DNA from: Costertonia aggregata | GTDB taxonomy: Bacteria > Bacteroidota > Bacteroidia > Flavobacteriales > Flavobacteriaceae | Assembly: GCF_013402795.1 (NCBI RefSeq) | Contig: NZ_CP058595.1 | Coordinates: 1,337,501-1,401,500, forward strand | Length of the DNA stretch: 64,000 nt | Reading direction: 5' to 3' | Shown here: one piece after another, positions 17,167 to 26,104 of the stretch | Numbering within the stretch: the stretch's first letter is position 1 | Layout: the number at the start of each line of letters is the position of its first letter | Made by a program: the position numbers and the translations under genes | Notes under the pieces: model-generated | Told to the model about the DNA's origin: nothing | The model's input: the letters and a program-made list of their open reading frames with translations, nothing else | Databases searched by the model: none

Positions 17167-17379
17167 TTAGTCTACACGTTCTACTTCGCTCTCACTTTTG
17201 AGCACATAATCACCATCTTCTTGTTCAATGTACAGGGCTTTATCCCCTTCTTCCCCATTGCGGGTGACTTCGTTGCCCTTGATGGTTTTTGTGATTTTTG
17301 AGGTATAGGTTTCTTTTACCTTTCCCCTTGCGGAGCCATTGCCCCATTTCCATTCTACTTGAGTTCCTTTTTGAATCAT
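17167..17379 (-). CDS. DUF2945 / HVA-Tudor small protein
   Basis: From ATG 17379 the 70-residue protein is MIQKGTQVEWKWGNGSARGK followed by KVKETYTSKITKTIKGNEVTRNGEEG and ALYIEQEDGDYVLKSESEV. The opening 'G-x-x-V-x-W-x-W-G-x-G-x-x-x-G' and the central TKTIKGNEVTRNG are the DUF2945 (hypervirulence-associated, Tudor-like) signature. It is a small beta barrel, role unknown, often in stress gene neighbourhoods. An upstream in-frame start adding MKMRYAKKINT is less likely. Confidence 0.85.
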   Translation of the reverse strand: MIQKGTQVEWKWGNGSARGKVKETYTSKITKTIKGNEVTRNGEEGDKALYIEQEDGDYVLKSESEVERVD

Positions 17380-17669
17380 AGTATTTATTTTTTTGGCGTA
17401 TCTCATTTTCAAATCGTTTTGATAACGATTTGATAAACGTTTACCGCATTTATTATTTTTATGTCAATATCATTAAAATCTTTTGGTCGCATAGATGCAA
17501 TCCGTAAAAAAAGTACTCTATTTACTGGTTTTTGTAGAATGCATTGAATGGACTAACAATTCATTTTTTAGCATCAACCCTTTACTGTAATCGCCTCTAT
17601 ATTTGTTGTGGATGTCAATTGGGAAGCATCTTTAAAGAAAAAGCCCAATCATTTAAAATTATACAACAT

Positions 17670-18119
17670 ATGAGTACATACACAGCAACAGTAGCAGAAA
17701 ACTTGAACGACCTTTTAGAAAAAACGTACGATGCCGAAAAAGGCTATAAAAAAGCAGCGGAGAATACCGACAATGCAAGTTTAAAATCTTTCTTTACCAG
17801 AAAAAGCGAAGAACGCTATAATTTTGGACATGCCTTAAAGACCGAAATCAAACAGTTTGGCGAAGATGTTGATAAAGGTGGAAGTGTAACCGGAGCCGTA
17901 CACCGTGCATGGATGGACACGAAAGCATTTTTCTCTGCCGATGATGCAGAATCAATGTTGGAAGAATCCATACGCGGCGAAGAAGCTGCCGTAGAGGAAT
18001 ATAAAGAAGTATTGAGCGACACGAACTTACCGCCAAGTACTGCCACATTGCTCACACAGCAAATGAATGCCATTAAGGCCGATTTGAACAAAATCAAACA
18101 ACTGGAAGATTTGCAATAA
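17670..18119 (+). CDS. Ferritin-like four-helix-bundle protein (DUF2383, PA2169 family)
   Basis: From ATG 17670 the 149-residue protein is all helical. Its N-terminal part LNDLLEKTYDAEKGYKKAAE and later MLEESIRGEEAAVEEYKEVL are the paired Glu-rich helices of the DUF2383/PA2169 family, related to ferritin-like bundles. Metal binding is possible but not shown. A longer frame from 17544 is rejected since the extension is unlike the family. A TATATTTG at 17598-17605, matching the Bacteroidota -7 consensus, is a candidate promoter element. Ends in a terminator. Confidence 0.9.
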   Translation: MSTYTATVAENLNDLLEKTYDAEKGYKKAAENTDNASLKSFFTRKSEERYNFGHALKTEIKQFGEDVDKGGSVTGAVHRAWMDTKAFFSADDAESMLEESIRGEEAAVEEYKEVLSDTNLPPSTATLLTQQMNAIKADLNKIKQLEDLQ

Positions 18120-18145
18120 AAATTGCTTGAATCAGAATCCAAAAA

Positions 18146-18170
18146 GGGACGCTTTAGGCGTTCCTTTTTT
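18146..18170 (+). terminator. Terminator after the DUF2383 gene
   Basis: Stem GGGACGC (18146-18152) with GCGTTCC (18158-18164), one G-T pair, followed by a T-run. Confidence 0.85.
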
Positions 18171-18301
18171 TATTTTGAACAATATAAAAACCTGAAGGCC
18201 GATGCATCGTAAAATAGCTTTTATTGTGGGATTACAATAGCAATTAAAGGTATCACGGCAATAGTTGAATTGCATATTGATACCTTACAATAAAAAAGAG
18301 C

Positions 18302-19024
18302 ATGTATTACAAACTTTCGAACACAGCGAGTAAAAAAGCTTTGGAAGAACTATTGAACCGTTCCTTTAAGTATCCGCATATATACGAGAAAAAAGTATTG
18401 ATAAATGGTTTTGAAGAAGAATGTATCCCAATAGTTTCAATGAAAGAGGACAACTTGATAACTCCAGCGATCTGGGGCATTTTGCCGGACGGCTATGAGG
18501 AGGAATGGCGTGTTTTTCAGAACATATGCAATACCTTGAACGCCCCTTTGGAAACGATGGAATCCAATTTGTGGTACGCTAAATCATTACTCAGTAAAAG
18601 ATGCCTGATTCCCGTTACGGGTTTCTTTACCTCGTACTTGTCCGATGGTATCGTTTACCCTTTTTATTTTTCGAGAGCCACCGGATTACCTTTTTGTCTT
18701 GCGGGCATATATACTGTTCTGGAAGATGGTTTTGTAACCTGTAGCGTTATAACGTGTTCCGCTGACGACAGTATACGCAAGGTTCATAACATAGGTCAAA
18801 ATATGCCGGTGATATTGAACGGTCATCTGCAATCCGCTTGGCTACAAGAAGGTATTGAAATGAGTGAAATCAAGGAAATTCTAGACACCCCGCACACATA
18901 CCAAATTAAATCCCACCCGATCGCTAAAGAGTTTTACAAAAACAATATCTCCTACGATTCTATGCTAGAATCCGTTTTTTATGACAATATTCCCAACGGA
19001 TTCTTTAGTGGCCAAGAACGGTAA
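18302..19024 (+). CDS. Degenerate SRAP (YedK/HMCES) family protein
   Basis: The 240-residue protein keeps the SRAP layout. It has AIWGILPDG, a segment in place of the NARAET block (SNLWYAKSLL), KRCLIPVTGFF, and VHNIGQNMPVIL. In active SRAP proteins the residue after Met1 is the Cys that bonds to abasic DNA, and a Glu in GFYEW assists. Here residue 2 is Tyr (MYYKLSN) and the Glu position reads Thr/Ser (GFFTS); only the His of the VHN block remains. It therefore probably cannot form the thiazolidine crosslink, although single-strand DNA binding may persist. It lies between small stress genes. Confidence is in family membership, not activity. Confidence 0.75.
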   Translation: MYYKLSNTASKKALEELLNRSFKYPHIYEKKVLINGFEEECIPIVSMKEDNLITPAIWGILPDGYEEEWRVFQNICNTLNAPLETMESNLWYAKSLLSKRCLIPVTGFFTSYLSDGIVYPFYFSRATGLPFCLAGIYTVLEDGFVTCSVITCSADDSIRKVHNIGQNMPVILNGHLQSAWLQEGIEMSEIKEILDTPHTYQIKSHPIAKEFYKNNISYDSMLESVFYDNIPNGFFSGQER

Positions 19025-19136
19025 AGGGTCAATAATGAAACGGATAGCGATACCCGAAACCGTAACATTTGACCACCTTTGTTACAGGGAAGTTGATAAA
19101 GCATCAACACGACCTTAACCTTAAAAAACAATAACT

Positions 19137-19298
19137 ATGTTACGTTGGACAATTACATTTATCATATTAGCGATAATCGCCGCAATTTTCGGATTTGGAG
19201 GAATAGCAGCCGGTGCTGCAAGTATAGCTAAAATACTGTTCTTTATCTTCTTGATTCTATTTGTGATTTCATTGATTACGGGCAGGAAAAAAGTATAG
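19137..19298 (+). CDS. DUF1328 (YtjA-type) membrane protein, 53 residues
   Basis: ATG 19137 to TAG 19296-19298 encodes [20 protein letters not shown] followed by [33 protein letters not shown]. The two membrane helices with the central GGIAAGAA turn and 'FFIFL' are the DUF1328 signature. Such proteins are stress-induced and of unknown function. It starts about 110 nt after the SRAP-like gene. Confidence 0.9.
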   Translation: MLRWTITFIILAIIAAIFGFGGIAAGAASIAKILFFIFLILFVISLITGRKKV

Positions 19299-19351
19299 CA
19301 TATCCTATTGAATGCTAAAAAACCATACAATAACACTAAAATTCAAATACA

Positions 19352-19543
19352 ATGAAAAAATCGATAATTTACTTTCTATTTGCCCTGTTGTTCACAGTCT
19401 CCCTTTCAACTTTTACCAGTTGTAGAGAGGATAAATCGGCCGGTGAAAAAGTAGAGGAAAGCATTGAAGAAGTAGGCGAAGATATTGAGGAAGGTGCAGA
19501 GGAAGTCGAAGACGAAATAGACGATGCTACAGACGACAATTAA
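19352..19543 (+). CDS. Very acidic small lipoprotein, 63 residues
   Basis: The signal (KKSIIYFLFALLFTVSLSTFTSC) ends in a Cys at about 24. The mature 40 residues are almost wholly Glu/Asp/Val/Ala in a heptad-like helix (EKVEESIEEVGEDIEEGAEE...). Similar 'acidic-tail' lipoproteins accompany DUF1328-type genes in Flavobacteriia. Function unknown. Likely co-transcribed with the gene 53 nt upstream and ended by a terminator. Confidence 0.75.
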   Translation: MKKSIIYFLFALLFTVSLSTFTSCREDKSAGEKVEESIEEVGEDIEEGAEEVEDEIDDATDDN

Positions 19544-19576
19544 ACGACTTGTTATAGGTTGATTGGTTGATTATGT

Positions 19577-19618
19577 AACGGGCAGATTCCTCTCAGGAAA
19601 TTTGCCCGTTTCTTTTTT
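19577..19618 (+). terminator. Terminator after the acidic lipoprotein
   Basis: Stem AACGGGCA (19577-19584) with TGCCCGTT (19603-19610), followed by TCTTTTTT. Confidence 0.8.
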
Positions 19619-19637
19619 GAACAGTAAAATAACATAC

Positions 19638-19982
19638 ATGGAAAATATAAATTTAAAGAGCGAAAAGGATTATATAAAAAAATATCAAGAGAAAGGGTAT
19701 ACGAACAGTTATCGTGTAGCCAACGCTATGCTAATCGATTTGGAGACCAAAGATGAATATAAACCTACGGACGTACATATTGTTGCGGAACACCGTTTTG
19801 AGGGCGTAAGCAATCCCGCTGATATGTCCATACTGTACGTAATCGAGGCTAAAAATGGCAGCAAAGGTACCGTACTGGCCAATTACAGTCCTGCAAGTGA
19901 TACAAGCATGGGAGAATTCTTTAATGCGGTACCCAAGGAAAACATATCGCAAAAAGGCAATATATTTGAGGTAGAGGAATAA
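19638..19982 (+). CDS. Small conserved protein, often labelled phosphoribosylpyrophosphate synthetase-like
   Basis: From ATG 19638 the 114-residue protein has Y-T-x-S-YRVANAMLIDLETK, then TDVHIVAEHRFEGVSNPADM and SILYVIEAKNGSKGTVLANY. This is the small Bacteroidota family commonly mislabelled as phosphoribosylpyrophosphate synthetase. It contains neither the PRPP-binding loop nor the length of a real synthetase (over 300 residues), so I make no enzymatic claim. It is cytoplasmic. A longer frame from 19563 would begin inside the upstream terminator. Confidence 0.75.
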   Translation: MENINLKSEKDYIKKYQEKGYTNSYRVANAMLIDLETKDEYKPTDVHIVAEHRFEGVSNPADMSILYVIEAKNGSKGTVLANYSPASDTSMGEFFNAVPKENISQKGNIFEVEE

Positions 19983-20282
19983 AACGGTACTTCACTGGTT
20001 CAGCAATCAATATAGCTACAAATAGATAATCCATCATTCCCTGCCATCACCATCTTCATATCAAAAAAAACGTCATAGGTTACCATCAATACCACTATTT
20101 TTTACTTTGGCCATAGTATCGAAAAAATCTTTTTATTGATTAAATTGGCTACCTGTATGTAAGAACGGCTTCTGTAGGGCCAAACCGTGCGAGAATTGAA
20201 TCGCATGAACCACCCTCGTTATGCGTTTTAAAGGAAATAAGATATGAATCTGCGCAAGCGTAATGACTCAAATTAGTGGTAT
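19983..20282. other. 300-nt intergenic stretch, nothing identified
   Basis: Between the small conserved gene and the AraC regulator I see no coding frame, RNA gene or strong hairpin. It presumably holds the promoter of the AraC/receiver/kinase module. Confidence 0.5.
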
Positions 20283-20843
20283 ATGAAAATGAATATCAAA
20301 TTTGACTATTCTTTTATTTGCGAGACCGTTTTAAAAGAACAGTTGGATGCTTTGGGTCTACAATATACCTTGATCAACATGGGCGAAGTGGTTTTTCAAA
20401 AAAAACCGACAGATTTGGAGAGGGAAAAAATTGTACAGGCCTTGGCAAGATATGGCATTGAAGTGTTGAACGATCCCCATAATGTTTTGGTACAGCGTAT
20501 TAAAGATTGTGTAACAGCACTCATCAAAGATGATGATAAAGCTAGAAAATATACCGTTTCATCCTATTTGACCGATGAGCTAAACTACTCCTACTCATAT
20601 TTGTCCACGGTATTTTCAGAGGCAACACATTCATCAATAGAAAATTTTATTATTTTAAAAAAAATTGATGTCGCAAAGCAATTAATCATTCATAAAAATC
20701 TTACCTTGACAGAAATTGCGTACAAGTTGAATTACAGTAGTGTAGCACACCTATCCGCACAATTTAAAAAAACAACCGGCCTAACACCTTCCGCTTTTCA
20801 ACGCATTATCAAAAAACGAAAAGAAAAGGGAATAACGCCATAA
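20283..20843 (+). CDS. AraC-type DNA-binding protein with short N-terminal domain
   Basis: The 186-residue protein has an N-terminal ferredoxin-like part (about 1-65, LKEQLDALGLQYTLINMGEV), as in metal-binding-type domains but without a CxxC. An AraC helix-turn-helix pair follows (about 85-180): YTVSSYLTDELNYSYSYLSTVF and the conserved LTLTEIAYKLNYSSVAHLSAQFKKTTGLTPSAFQ. It should bind DNA as a regulator. It is directly followed by a receiver protein and a large kinase, so a shared signalling unit is likely. The start could also be the second Met (20289). Confidence 0.88.
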   Translation: MKMNIKFDYSFICETVLKEQLDALGLQYTLINMGEVVFQKKPTDLEREKIVQALARYGIEVLNDPHNVLVQRIKDCVTALIKDDDKARKYTVSSYLTDELNYSYSYLSTVFSEATHSSIENFIILKKIDVAKQLIIHKNLTLTEIAYKLNYSSVAHLSAQFKKTTGLTPSAFQRIIKKRKEKGITP

Positions 20844-20873
20844 TCCTCTAATGAAAATATGGGGTTACAAATT

Positions 20874-21305
20874 ATGAACATTGTATTGGCAGACGACGAT
20901 GCCGATGATAGAATGCTTTTTGAAGAAGCTATTGGGGAAATAGATATCAGCACAAAATTATTGATGTTCAATGATGGAAAGCAACTATTGGACCATTTGT
21001 TGGCACCTGACGCCATATTGCCAGAAATTGTTTTTTTGGATTTGAACATGCCGGTAAAGGACGGTATGCAATGTTTAAAAGAGATACGTGAAAACGAGGT
21101 TTTAAGGAATTTGTGCGTCGCTATTTATTCTACTTCTTCCTCTGAAGAGGATATCGAGGAAACTTTTGTGCATGGTGCCAATATTTACATCAACAAACCG
21201 AACAGCTTTTCGGCATTGAAAAAAGCTTTGGCACGGGTTCTTAAAATAAATTGGCAATACCACACTTCGGCATTGAACCGTGACAATTTTCTATTGCGTT
21301 TGTGA
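20874..21305 (+). CDS. Single-domain response regulator (Rcp1-like)
   Basis: ATG 20874 gives a 143-residue receiver without output domain. It has LADDDADD at the acidic pocket, the phospho-acceptor in FLDLNMPVKDG, the switch residues YSTSSS, and the Lys in NKP. The loop after the acidic pocket and the final extended helix fit the Rcp1/CheY-like class that partners multi-PAS kinases. It precedes such a kinase by 113 nt. Confidence 0.9.
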   Translation: MNIVLADDDADDRMLFEEAIGEIDISTKLLMFNDGKQLLDHLLAPDAILPEIVFLDLNMPVKDGMQCLKEIRENEVLRNLCVAIYSTSSSEEDIEETFVHGANIYINKPNSFSALKKALARVLKINWQYHTSALNRDNFLLRL

Positions 21306-21418
21306 TATAACGGTCATTTTTTTGACTCAATCGCATAACGGTACATCAAAGACCATATTCTAACCTCTAGTTTCCTTAAATTAGAGGGCGTATTTTTAAA
21401 TAAAACGTAATTATAAAA

Positions 21419-23992
21419 TTGATAAAGCCGTCCAAATATTTTATCGTACTATTAATACTGGCCACTGCATTACTTGCCTTCATCGGCAGCCGTAGCTATA
21501 AACAGATACAGGAACTGCGTGAATCTGCCGATATGGTAGCACATACCCTAAGGGTTGAAGCCGAGATAAACCACCTGTTCTCGCAATTCGCCATGATGCA
21601 ATCTGAAGTTTTTGAGGCCAGATTGCGAAATGAGACCAAAACTCCAAATGTATTGCGCATTAAAAAAGATAGTGTAGATGCCATAGTAAAGCGATTACGA
21701 AGGTTGACTTCCGATAACCCCCAACAACAGCGATATTTACAACAGGTTGATACACAACAGGCCAAACTTTACAGTGCATTGCGCCTCTTTAAGGCCTATG
21801 TGCCCAATACTGTTGAAGCTCCCGAATATGGCGAAGCGTTAAATACCGTTTCGACCGTTATGGATAGTCTCGAGACCGTCAAGGCCGCCATGTTGAACAC
21901 TGAGGAAGAACTGCTTCGCCAACGGCAGGTAGCCTATCAAAAATCCTATTATTTTACCCCTTTCATGACCCTCTTTTTGGGGATGTTCGCCCTGGCCATA
22001 TTTCTTTTTTCCTTTTTACGGATAAACCGGGAACGTAAACAGACCAAACGGGCCAATGATTTTGTACAGAATGTTCTGAAAAGCAGTCCGAATATCGTCA
22101 GCCATTTTGAACCCGTTCTAAACGAAAAAAAAGAAGTGGTAGACTTTAAGTTTCTGTTTACCAGTGAACAAATCGAAGGCATTACCAACGATTCGCAAAA
22201 CGAAATCATAGGCACAAACCTGACCCATAGTTTTCCCGAAGTCCTTGAAAACGGACTTTTTGAGCTTATGAAAACCTGTTTGGTCACCGGTGAGACGCAG
22301 ACCCATGAGGCCCTATATGATTTTGATGGCGAAAAAATGTGGTTTACCAATACCATTAACAAATTGGGTAACGGGGTGACCAATACGGCCCGTGACACTA
22401 CCAAAGAAAAAAATGCCGAAGCAAAACTAAAAGCGTTCAATGAACGCCTCGAAGAACAGAACCTAACACTGTTGGATAGCCGTGGTTTTCTGAACAATAT
22501 TTTTAAGAGTATTTCCAGTGTGGTCATGAACCTGGCATCCGTTCGTGATGAAAAAGGCAAAATTGTCGACTTTGAAATTCTCTTTATGAACGATGCCATC
22601 AATGAGGTTACGGGCGATATTCCCGAAACGATAAAACATAAAAAGGCTTCTGAAATATTCCCTACCATTTTTACCTCCGGTGTATTTGAAAAACTGGTAG
22701 CCTGTATCGAGGAAAATCGACAAATGGAATATGAGACCTCATATGAAAAAGATGGCCATACGTTATGGTTTCAAGCCACGGCCATAAAACTTAATGATGG
22801 TGTTACGGTTACTACCAGAGATATTACCGAGGAAAAAAGAAAGTCAGAGGAGTTGGTTTCTTTGAACGAACAATTGGCCATACAAAACTCGATTTTCAAA
22901 GATGCGGAAGAGGTGGCCAACATTGGAAGCTATGTTGGTTATTTGCGGGAGAACCAAGCTTGGATATCGGACAACTTTTATCGGATTTTAGGTCACGAAC
23001 CCCATGATTTTGAAATTACCTTTGAAAAATTCAAAGAATTCGTACATCCGGATGACTTGGAAATCTATGAACAAATTCGAAACGAAACTTTAGGGCTGGG
23101 CACTGCCGATAGCCATAGGCATCGCATCATAACCAAAGGAGGCACCATTAAACATTTGCATGTAAATGGGCAAATGATAATCAAAGACGGCAATCAAATA
23201 TCGGTCGGGGTAGTACGGGATGTTACCAAAGAGGTCAAATCGGAACGGAGGCTGAAAAGTAAAAATGAGGAGTTAAAACGCTCCAATGCAGAATTGGAGT
23301 CGTTCAACCGTGTGGCCAGCCATGACCTTCAAGAACCCATGCGAAAAATTCAAATGTTCATTTCGCGTATTTCAGATAGCGAGTTGGAGCGCCTTTCGGA
23401 AAAAGGAAGAATGTATTTTGACAAAATCAACGGTTCGGCCAATCGTATGCAGACCCTGATAAAGTACTTACTGGCCTACTCCCGCATAAACAAGAACCAA
23501 AAAGAATTTGTTCCGGTAGATTTGAACGAGACCGTCGCCAAAGTCTTGGGTGATTTGGATGAGCGTATTTCAGAAAGTGATGTGGAGATTGCCGTAGATG
23601 AACTGCCTACCTTAAAAGGCATCCCCTTTCAAATAGAGCAACTGTTGAACAATCTTATTTCAAACGCCATCAAATATCGCAGTACGACCGAAAAATCTAA
23701 AATCGTTATCGATTGTAAAAAATTGTCGCGTTCTAGAATTACCGATGAGTTCGATAAAAAGAAAAAGTATTATTACAGATTATCGATCATGGACAATGGT
23801 ATTGGGTTCGCACAGGAAAATGCAGAGAAAATATTCGAGCTTTTTGAACGCCTGCACCAACGTAACGAGTATTCGGGAACCGGTATCGGATTGGCTATAT
23901 GCAAAAAAATAGCCGAAAACCATAACGGGCATATTGTTGCCGAAAGCGAGAAAGGAAAAGGAGCAACTTTCTGCGTGTATCTACCTGCTTAA
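21419..23992 (+). CDS. Membrane multi-PAS histidine kinase
   Basis: The 857-residue kinase starts with TTG (21419). Domains: membrane helix (about 7-24), periplasmic helical CHASE3-like region (about 30-170), second helix (about 178-202), three PAS domains (about 215-340, 355-480, 495-610), a short coiled coil, and the phospho-acceptor ASHDLQEPMRKIQMF with H635. The ATPase domain follows, with NNLISNAIKY, DNGIGF and GTGIGLAICKKI. This is the phytochrome-like HWE/DLQEP group common in Bacteroidota. The adjacent single-domain receiver is the likely phosphate acceptor and the AraC protein a plausible output. Terminator follows. Confidence 0.92.
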   Translation: MIKPSKYFIVLLILATALLAFIGSRSYKQIQELRESADMVAHTLRVEAEINHLFSQFAMMQSEVFEARLRNETKTPNVLRIKKDSVDAIVKRLRRLTSDNPQQQRYLQQVDTQQAKLYSALRLFKAYVPNTVEAPEYGEALNTVSTVMDSLETVKAAMLNTEEELLRQRQVAYQKSYYFTPFMTLFLGMFALAIFLFSFLRINRERKQTKRANDFVQNVLKSSPNIVSHFEPVLNEKKEVVDFKFLFTSEQIEGITNDSQNEIIGTNLTHSFPEVLENGLFELMKTCLVTGETQTHEALYDFDGEKMWFTNTINKLGNGVTNTARDTTKEKNAEAKLKAFNERLEEQNLTLLDSRGFLNNIFKSISSVVMNLASVRDEKGKIVDFEILFMNDAINEVTGDIPETIKHKKASEIFPTIFTSGVFEKLVACIEENRQMEYETSYEKDGHTLWFQATAIKLNDGVTVTTRDITEEKRKSEELVSLNEQLAIQNSIFKDAEEVANIGSYVGYLRENQAWISDNFYRILGHEPHDFEITFEKFKEFVHPDDLEIYEQIRNETLGLGTADSHRHRIITKGGTIKHLHVNGQMIIKDGNQISVGVVRDVTKEVKSERRLKSKNEELKRSNAELESFNRVASHDLQEPMRKIQMFISRISDSELERLSEKGRMYFDKINGSANRMQTLIKYLLAYSRINKNQKEFVPVDLNETVAKVLGDLDERISESDVEIAVDELPTLKGIPFQIEQLLNNLISNAIKYRSTTEKSKIVIDCKKLSRSRITDEFDKKKKYYYRLSIMDNGIGFAQENAEKIFELFERLHQRNEYSGTGIGLAICKKIAENHNGHIVAESEKGKGATFCVYLPA

Positions 23993-24000
23993 AATACAAA

Positions 24001-24027
24001 TCCCGTTAGAAAATTAACGGGACTTTT
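24001..24027 (+). terminator. Terminator after the PAS kinase gene
   Basis: Stem TCCCGTTA (24001-24008) with TAACGGGA (24015-24022), then CTTTT. Confidence 0.85.
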
Positions 24028-24056
24028 AAAATAGGATACTTATCATTAATTTGATA

Positions 24057-24608
24057 CTACTCGTTAAGGGCAATATCGGACGGCATAATCACACGGTCCA
24101 CAATATGTATTATCCCATTTGAGGTTTCAATATCATCTTTTATTATTCTAGCGCCTCCGATGTAAGTTGTATCGTATGGCTCGTCTACACTTACCGTAAT
24201 ATCATTGGCACCTTCTACATCAATGACTTGAGAATCTTTAAAATCGTACTTCATGACTTTGTTGGGCAAAAAATGATACTTTACAAACTTTATCAAATCC
24301 ATTTTGTTTTCGGGATTCGTCAGATGTAAAAACTCATCAATTTGCATGGCCTTAAAGGCTTCGTTCGTCGGGATAAAGACTGTATGTTCGTCTGCCATTA
24401 GCAAAGAGGGCTCCAAACCGGACAAGGCTACTAGATTAATAAACGTAGATATGTCCCTATCCATATGTGCCAGTTCAAAAGTGCCATATTCAGATGTATT
24501 ATCTATTTTACTGAATACATCGTTTCCGTTCCATTGCGCCAAGGCAGTGAAACCCATTGTAAAGAATGTTAGTGCTGTAATAACCAATCGTGTTGTTCTT
24601 TTTTTCAT
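24057..24608 (-). CDS. Exported fasciclin (FAS1) domain protein
   Basis: From ATG 24608 the 183-residue protein has a signal peptide (KKRTTRLVITALTFFTMGFTALAQ) and one FAS1 domain (about 45-180). It has the H1 block HTVFIPTNEAFKAM and the H2 region with YHFLPNKVMK and SNGIIHIVDRVIMP. FAS1 domains mediate adhesion between cells or to matrix. It is probably periplasmic or surface. An upstream ATG at 24644 adds 12 residues and is less likely. A TTAGCGTCAAT element lies about 160 nt upstream. Confidence 0.9.
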   Translation of the reverse strand: MKKRTTRLVITALTFFTMGFTALAQWNGNDVFSKIDNTSEYGTFELAHMDRDISTFINLVALSGLEPSLLMADEHTVFIPTNEAFKAMQIDEFLHLTNPENKMDLIKFVKYHFLPNKVMKYDFKDSQVIDVEGANDITVSVDEPYDTTYIGGARIIKDDIETSNGIIHIVDRVIMPSDIALNE

Positions 24609-25192
24609 AATGCTCAATATTTTAAAATTAATGTTTTTGTTCAAGTACCGAAAACTTAAGATAACGTGTTATCGTAATATGATAAACATGTAAACTTTAA
24701 CTCTCTTTCCAAGTACCATACATCAAATATATATACTGAATATCAACACGTTGACTTAATTACAGAGATCATTGACGCTAAAACGAAAGCGAAGATTTAA
24801 CACTGTTGACCGTTCATCCCATGGATGAAAGGGCCATGCTTTGAACTTGCTGTTCTTTCGTAAGTTCTGAGATAGGGTACCTGTACGCCACCCTGAACAT
24901 ATACCGAATATAAAATCTGCCAAATCGTGTTTTTTGTCTTTTATCTTAAAACAAACTCGAGTTGAGGGCATTGCCGCTGCAGCCACTAAAAAAAGATTTT
25001 TAGGAGCAAATTAGGGATAAAAGTAGTAGAATATGCTAGGCGCAAAGAACAGTGCCATTACTTAACGGTTTTACTAACATTACCAAGGATTTACCTATTT
25101 TGGGACTTCATCTCCTACAATTGAAAAACATGACCAGCTCTAGCTTAAATACAAAAAGCTTAACGTTTTCATTGTTATAAAATGTGCGCTCA
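24609..25192. other. 584-nt gap with no convincing gene
   Basis: Between the fasciclin and phospholipase genes no frame looks coding. A 76-codon minus frame (24756-24986) has no family resemblance. The plus strand around 24850-25000 has a stop-interrupted reading frame that could be a decayed gene. The promoter of the fasciclin gene and the TTAGCGTCAAT element at 24771-24782 (minus strand) lie here. Confidence 0.5.
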
Positions 25193-26050
25193 TCACTTCT
25201 TTCGCTTTAAAAAATTGAGCTCATCAGTTTTTATGACATACCCAAACCGGACCATAGAGGTAAATCGCTCATAATTTATCAAGTTCTCAGCATGACCGGC
25301 AAACCACTCCAACATAAAATATTGGTTACCCTTCTTCTTGAACGGTCGGTAGAACAAACGTGTTCGGAGCATTCCCCTAGTATCCCATTGCAGACCCTTC
25401 CTCAGTTTCAATTCAATACTAAACCTGTTCGGCACAAAATCATATGATAATCTCAGCTCTCCCAGACCTACATAATCCAAAAGTTCGGGATTACCACTCT
25501 GGTATCCAAAAGGTATCCAACCTTTGATGCTTAAAATCGTTTTAGGACCGATAGTTGTGTTGTATGTCGCACTGAGCCTGTTCCAACTTCTGGAGAAAAT
25601 GCTGTCCCTTCCGTTTGATTCATGTTCAAAATGAAATGTTCCAATACCCTTTAGCCTATCATTTTTATCAAAAAATGCCCTACCGACACCAATAGTAGGG
25701 TTAAAATTGATTTCCTTGAACGGGTATGATTCTTTAAAAATATCCCAAAAGGCCTTTTGGCTATAGGTAAGATAAAGGTAAGTGTCCCACGGCAATTTAC
25801 TTCGTGTAATCATTTGCTTGAAACTGATCTGGTATTTCGCATTAGCGGTAGAGCTGTTTATCGCCATGTTGGTGGGTACGCCCGTAATGAAATAATTGTC
25901 TTTGTGGATGGTGAAAGAAGGTATCTGTTGCATCGTATCCCTAACTTCGGAACGCGTAAGGTTCTGTCCTTGGATTTGATAGCACATAAGAAATAGCAGC
26001 CCTAAAATAAGTGCAGTTGATGTATTAATAAAGGGCTTGTATTTTAGCAT
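25193..26050 (-). CDS. pldA: Outer-membrane phospholipase A
   Basis: From ATG 26050 the 285-residue protein has a signal peptide (to about GQN30) and a beta-barrel. YLTYSQKAFWD (about 93-103) matches the family block YTQKSFW. The catalytic block HESNGR gives H143 and S145, with the supporting Asn at N157; E. coli OMPLA uses H142, S144 and N156. It would hydrolyse acyl chains of outer-membrane phospholipids under stress when dimerised with calcium. The upstream in-frame extension to 26104 is not needed for the signal. Downstream of a VOC gene, 54 nt apart. Confidence 0.93.
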   Translation of the reverse strand: MLKYKPFINTSTALILGLLFLMCYQIQGQNLTRSEVRDTMQQIPSFTIHKDNYFITGVPTNMAINSSTANAKYQISFKQMITRSKLPWDTYLYLTYSQKAFWDIFKESYPFKEINFNPTIGVGRAFFDKNDRLKGIGTFHFEHESNGRDSIFSRSWNRLSATYNTTIGPKTILSIKGWIPFGYQSGNPELLDYVGLGELRLSYDFVPNRFSIELKLRKGLQWDTRGMLRTRLFYRPFKKKGNQYFMLEWFAGHAENLINYERFTSMVRFGYVIKTDELNFLKRKK

Positions 26051-26104
26051 TGTAATAGTTTTAAATGAATCCAGTAAGGGCGAAAATAAGGTGCTCTTTG
26101 GCAT

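Noticed and set aside
21949-22668. 239-codon minus frame opposite the PAS kinase gene
   Set aside because: Antisense shadow; Ser/Phe-rich with no domain.
24756-24986. 76-codon minus frame in the long gap
   Set aside because: No family resemblance, no start context and odd composition; probably chance.
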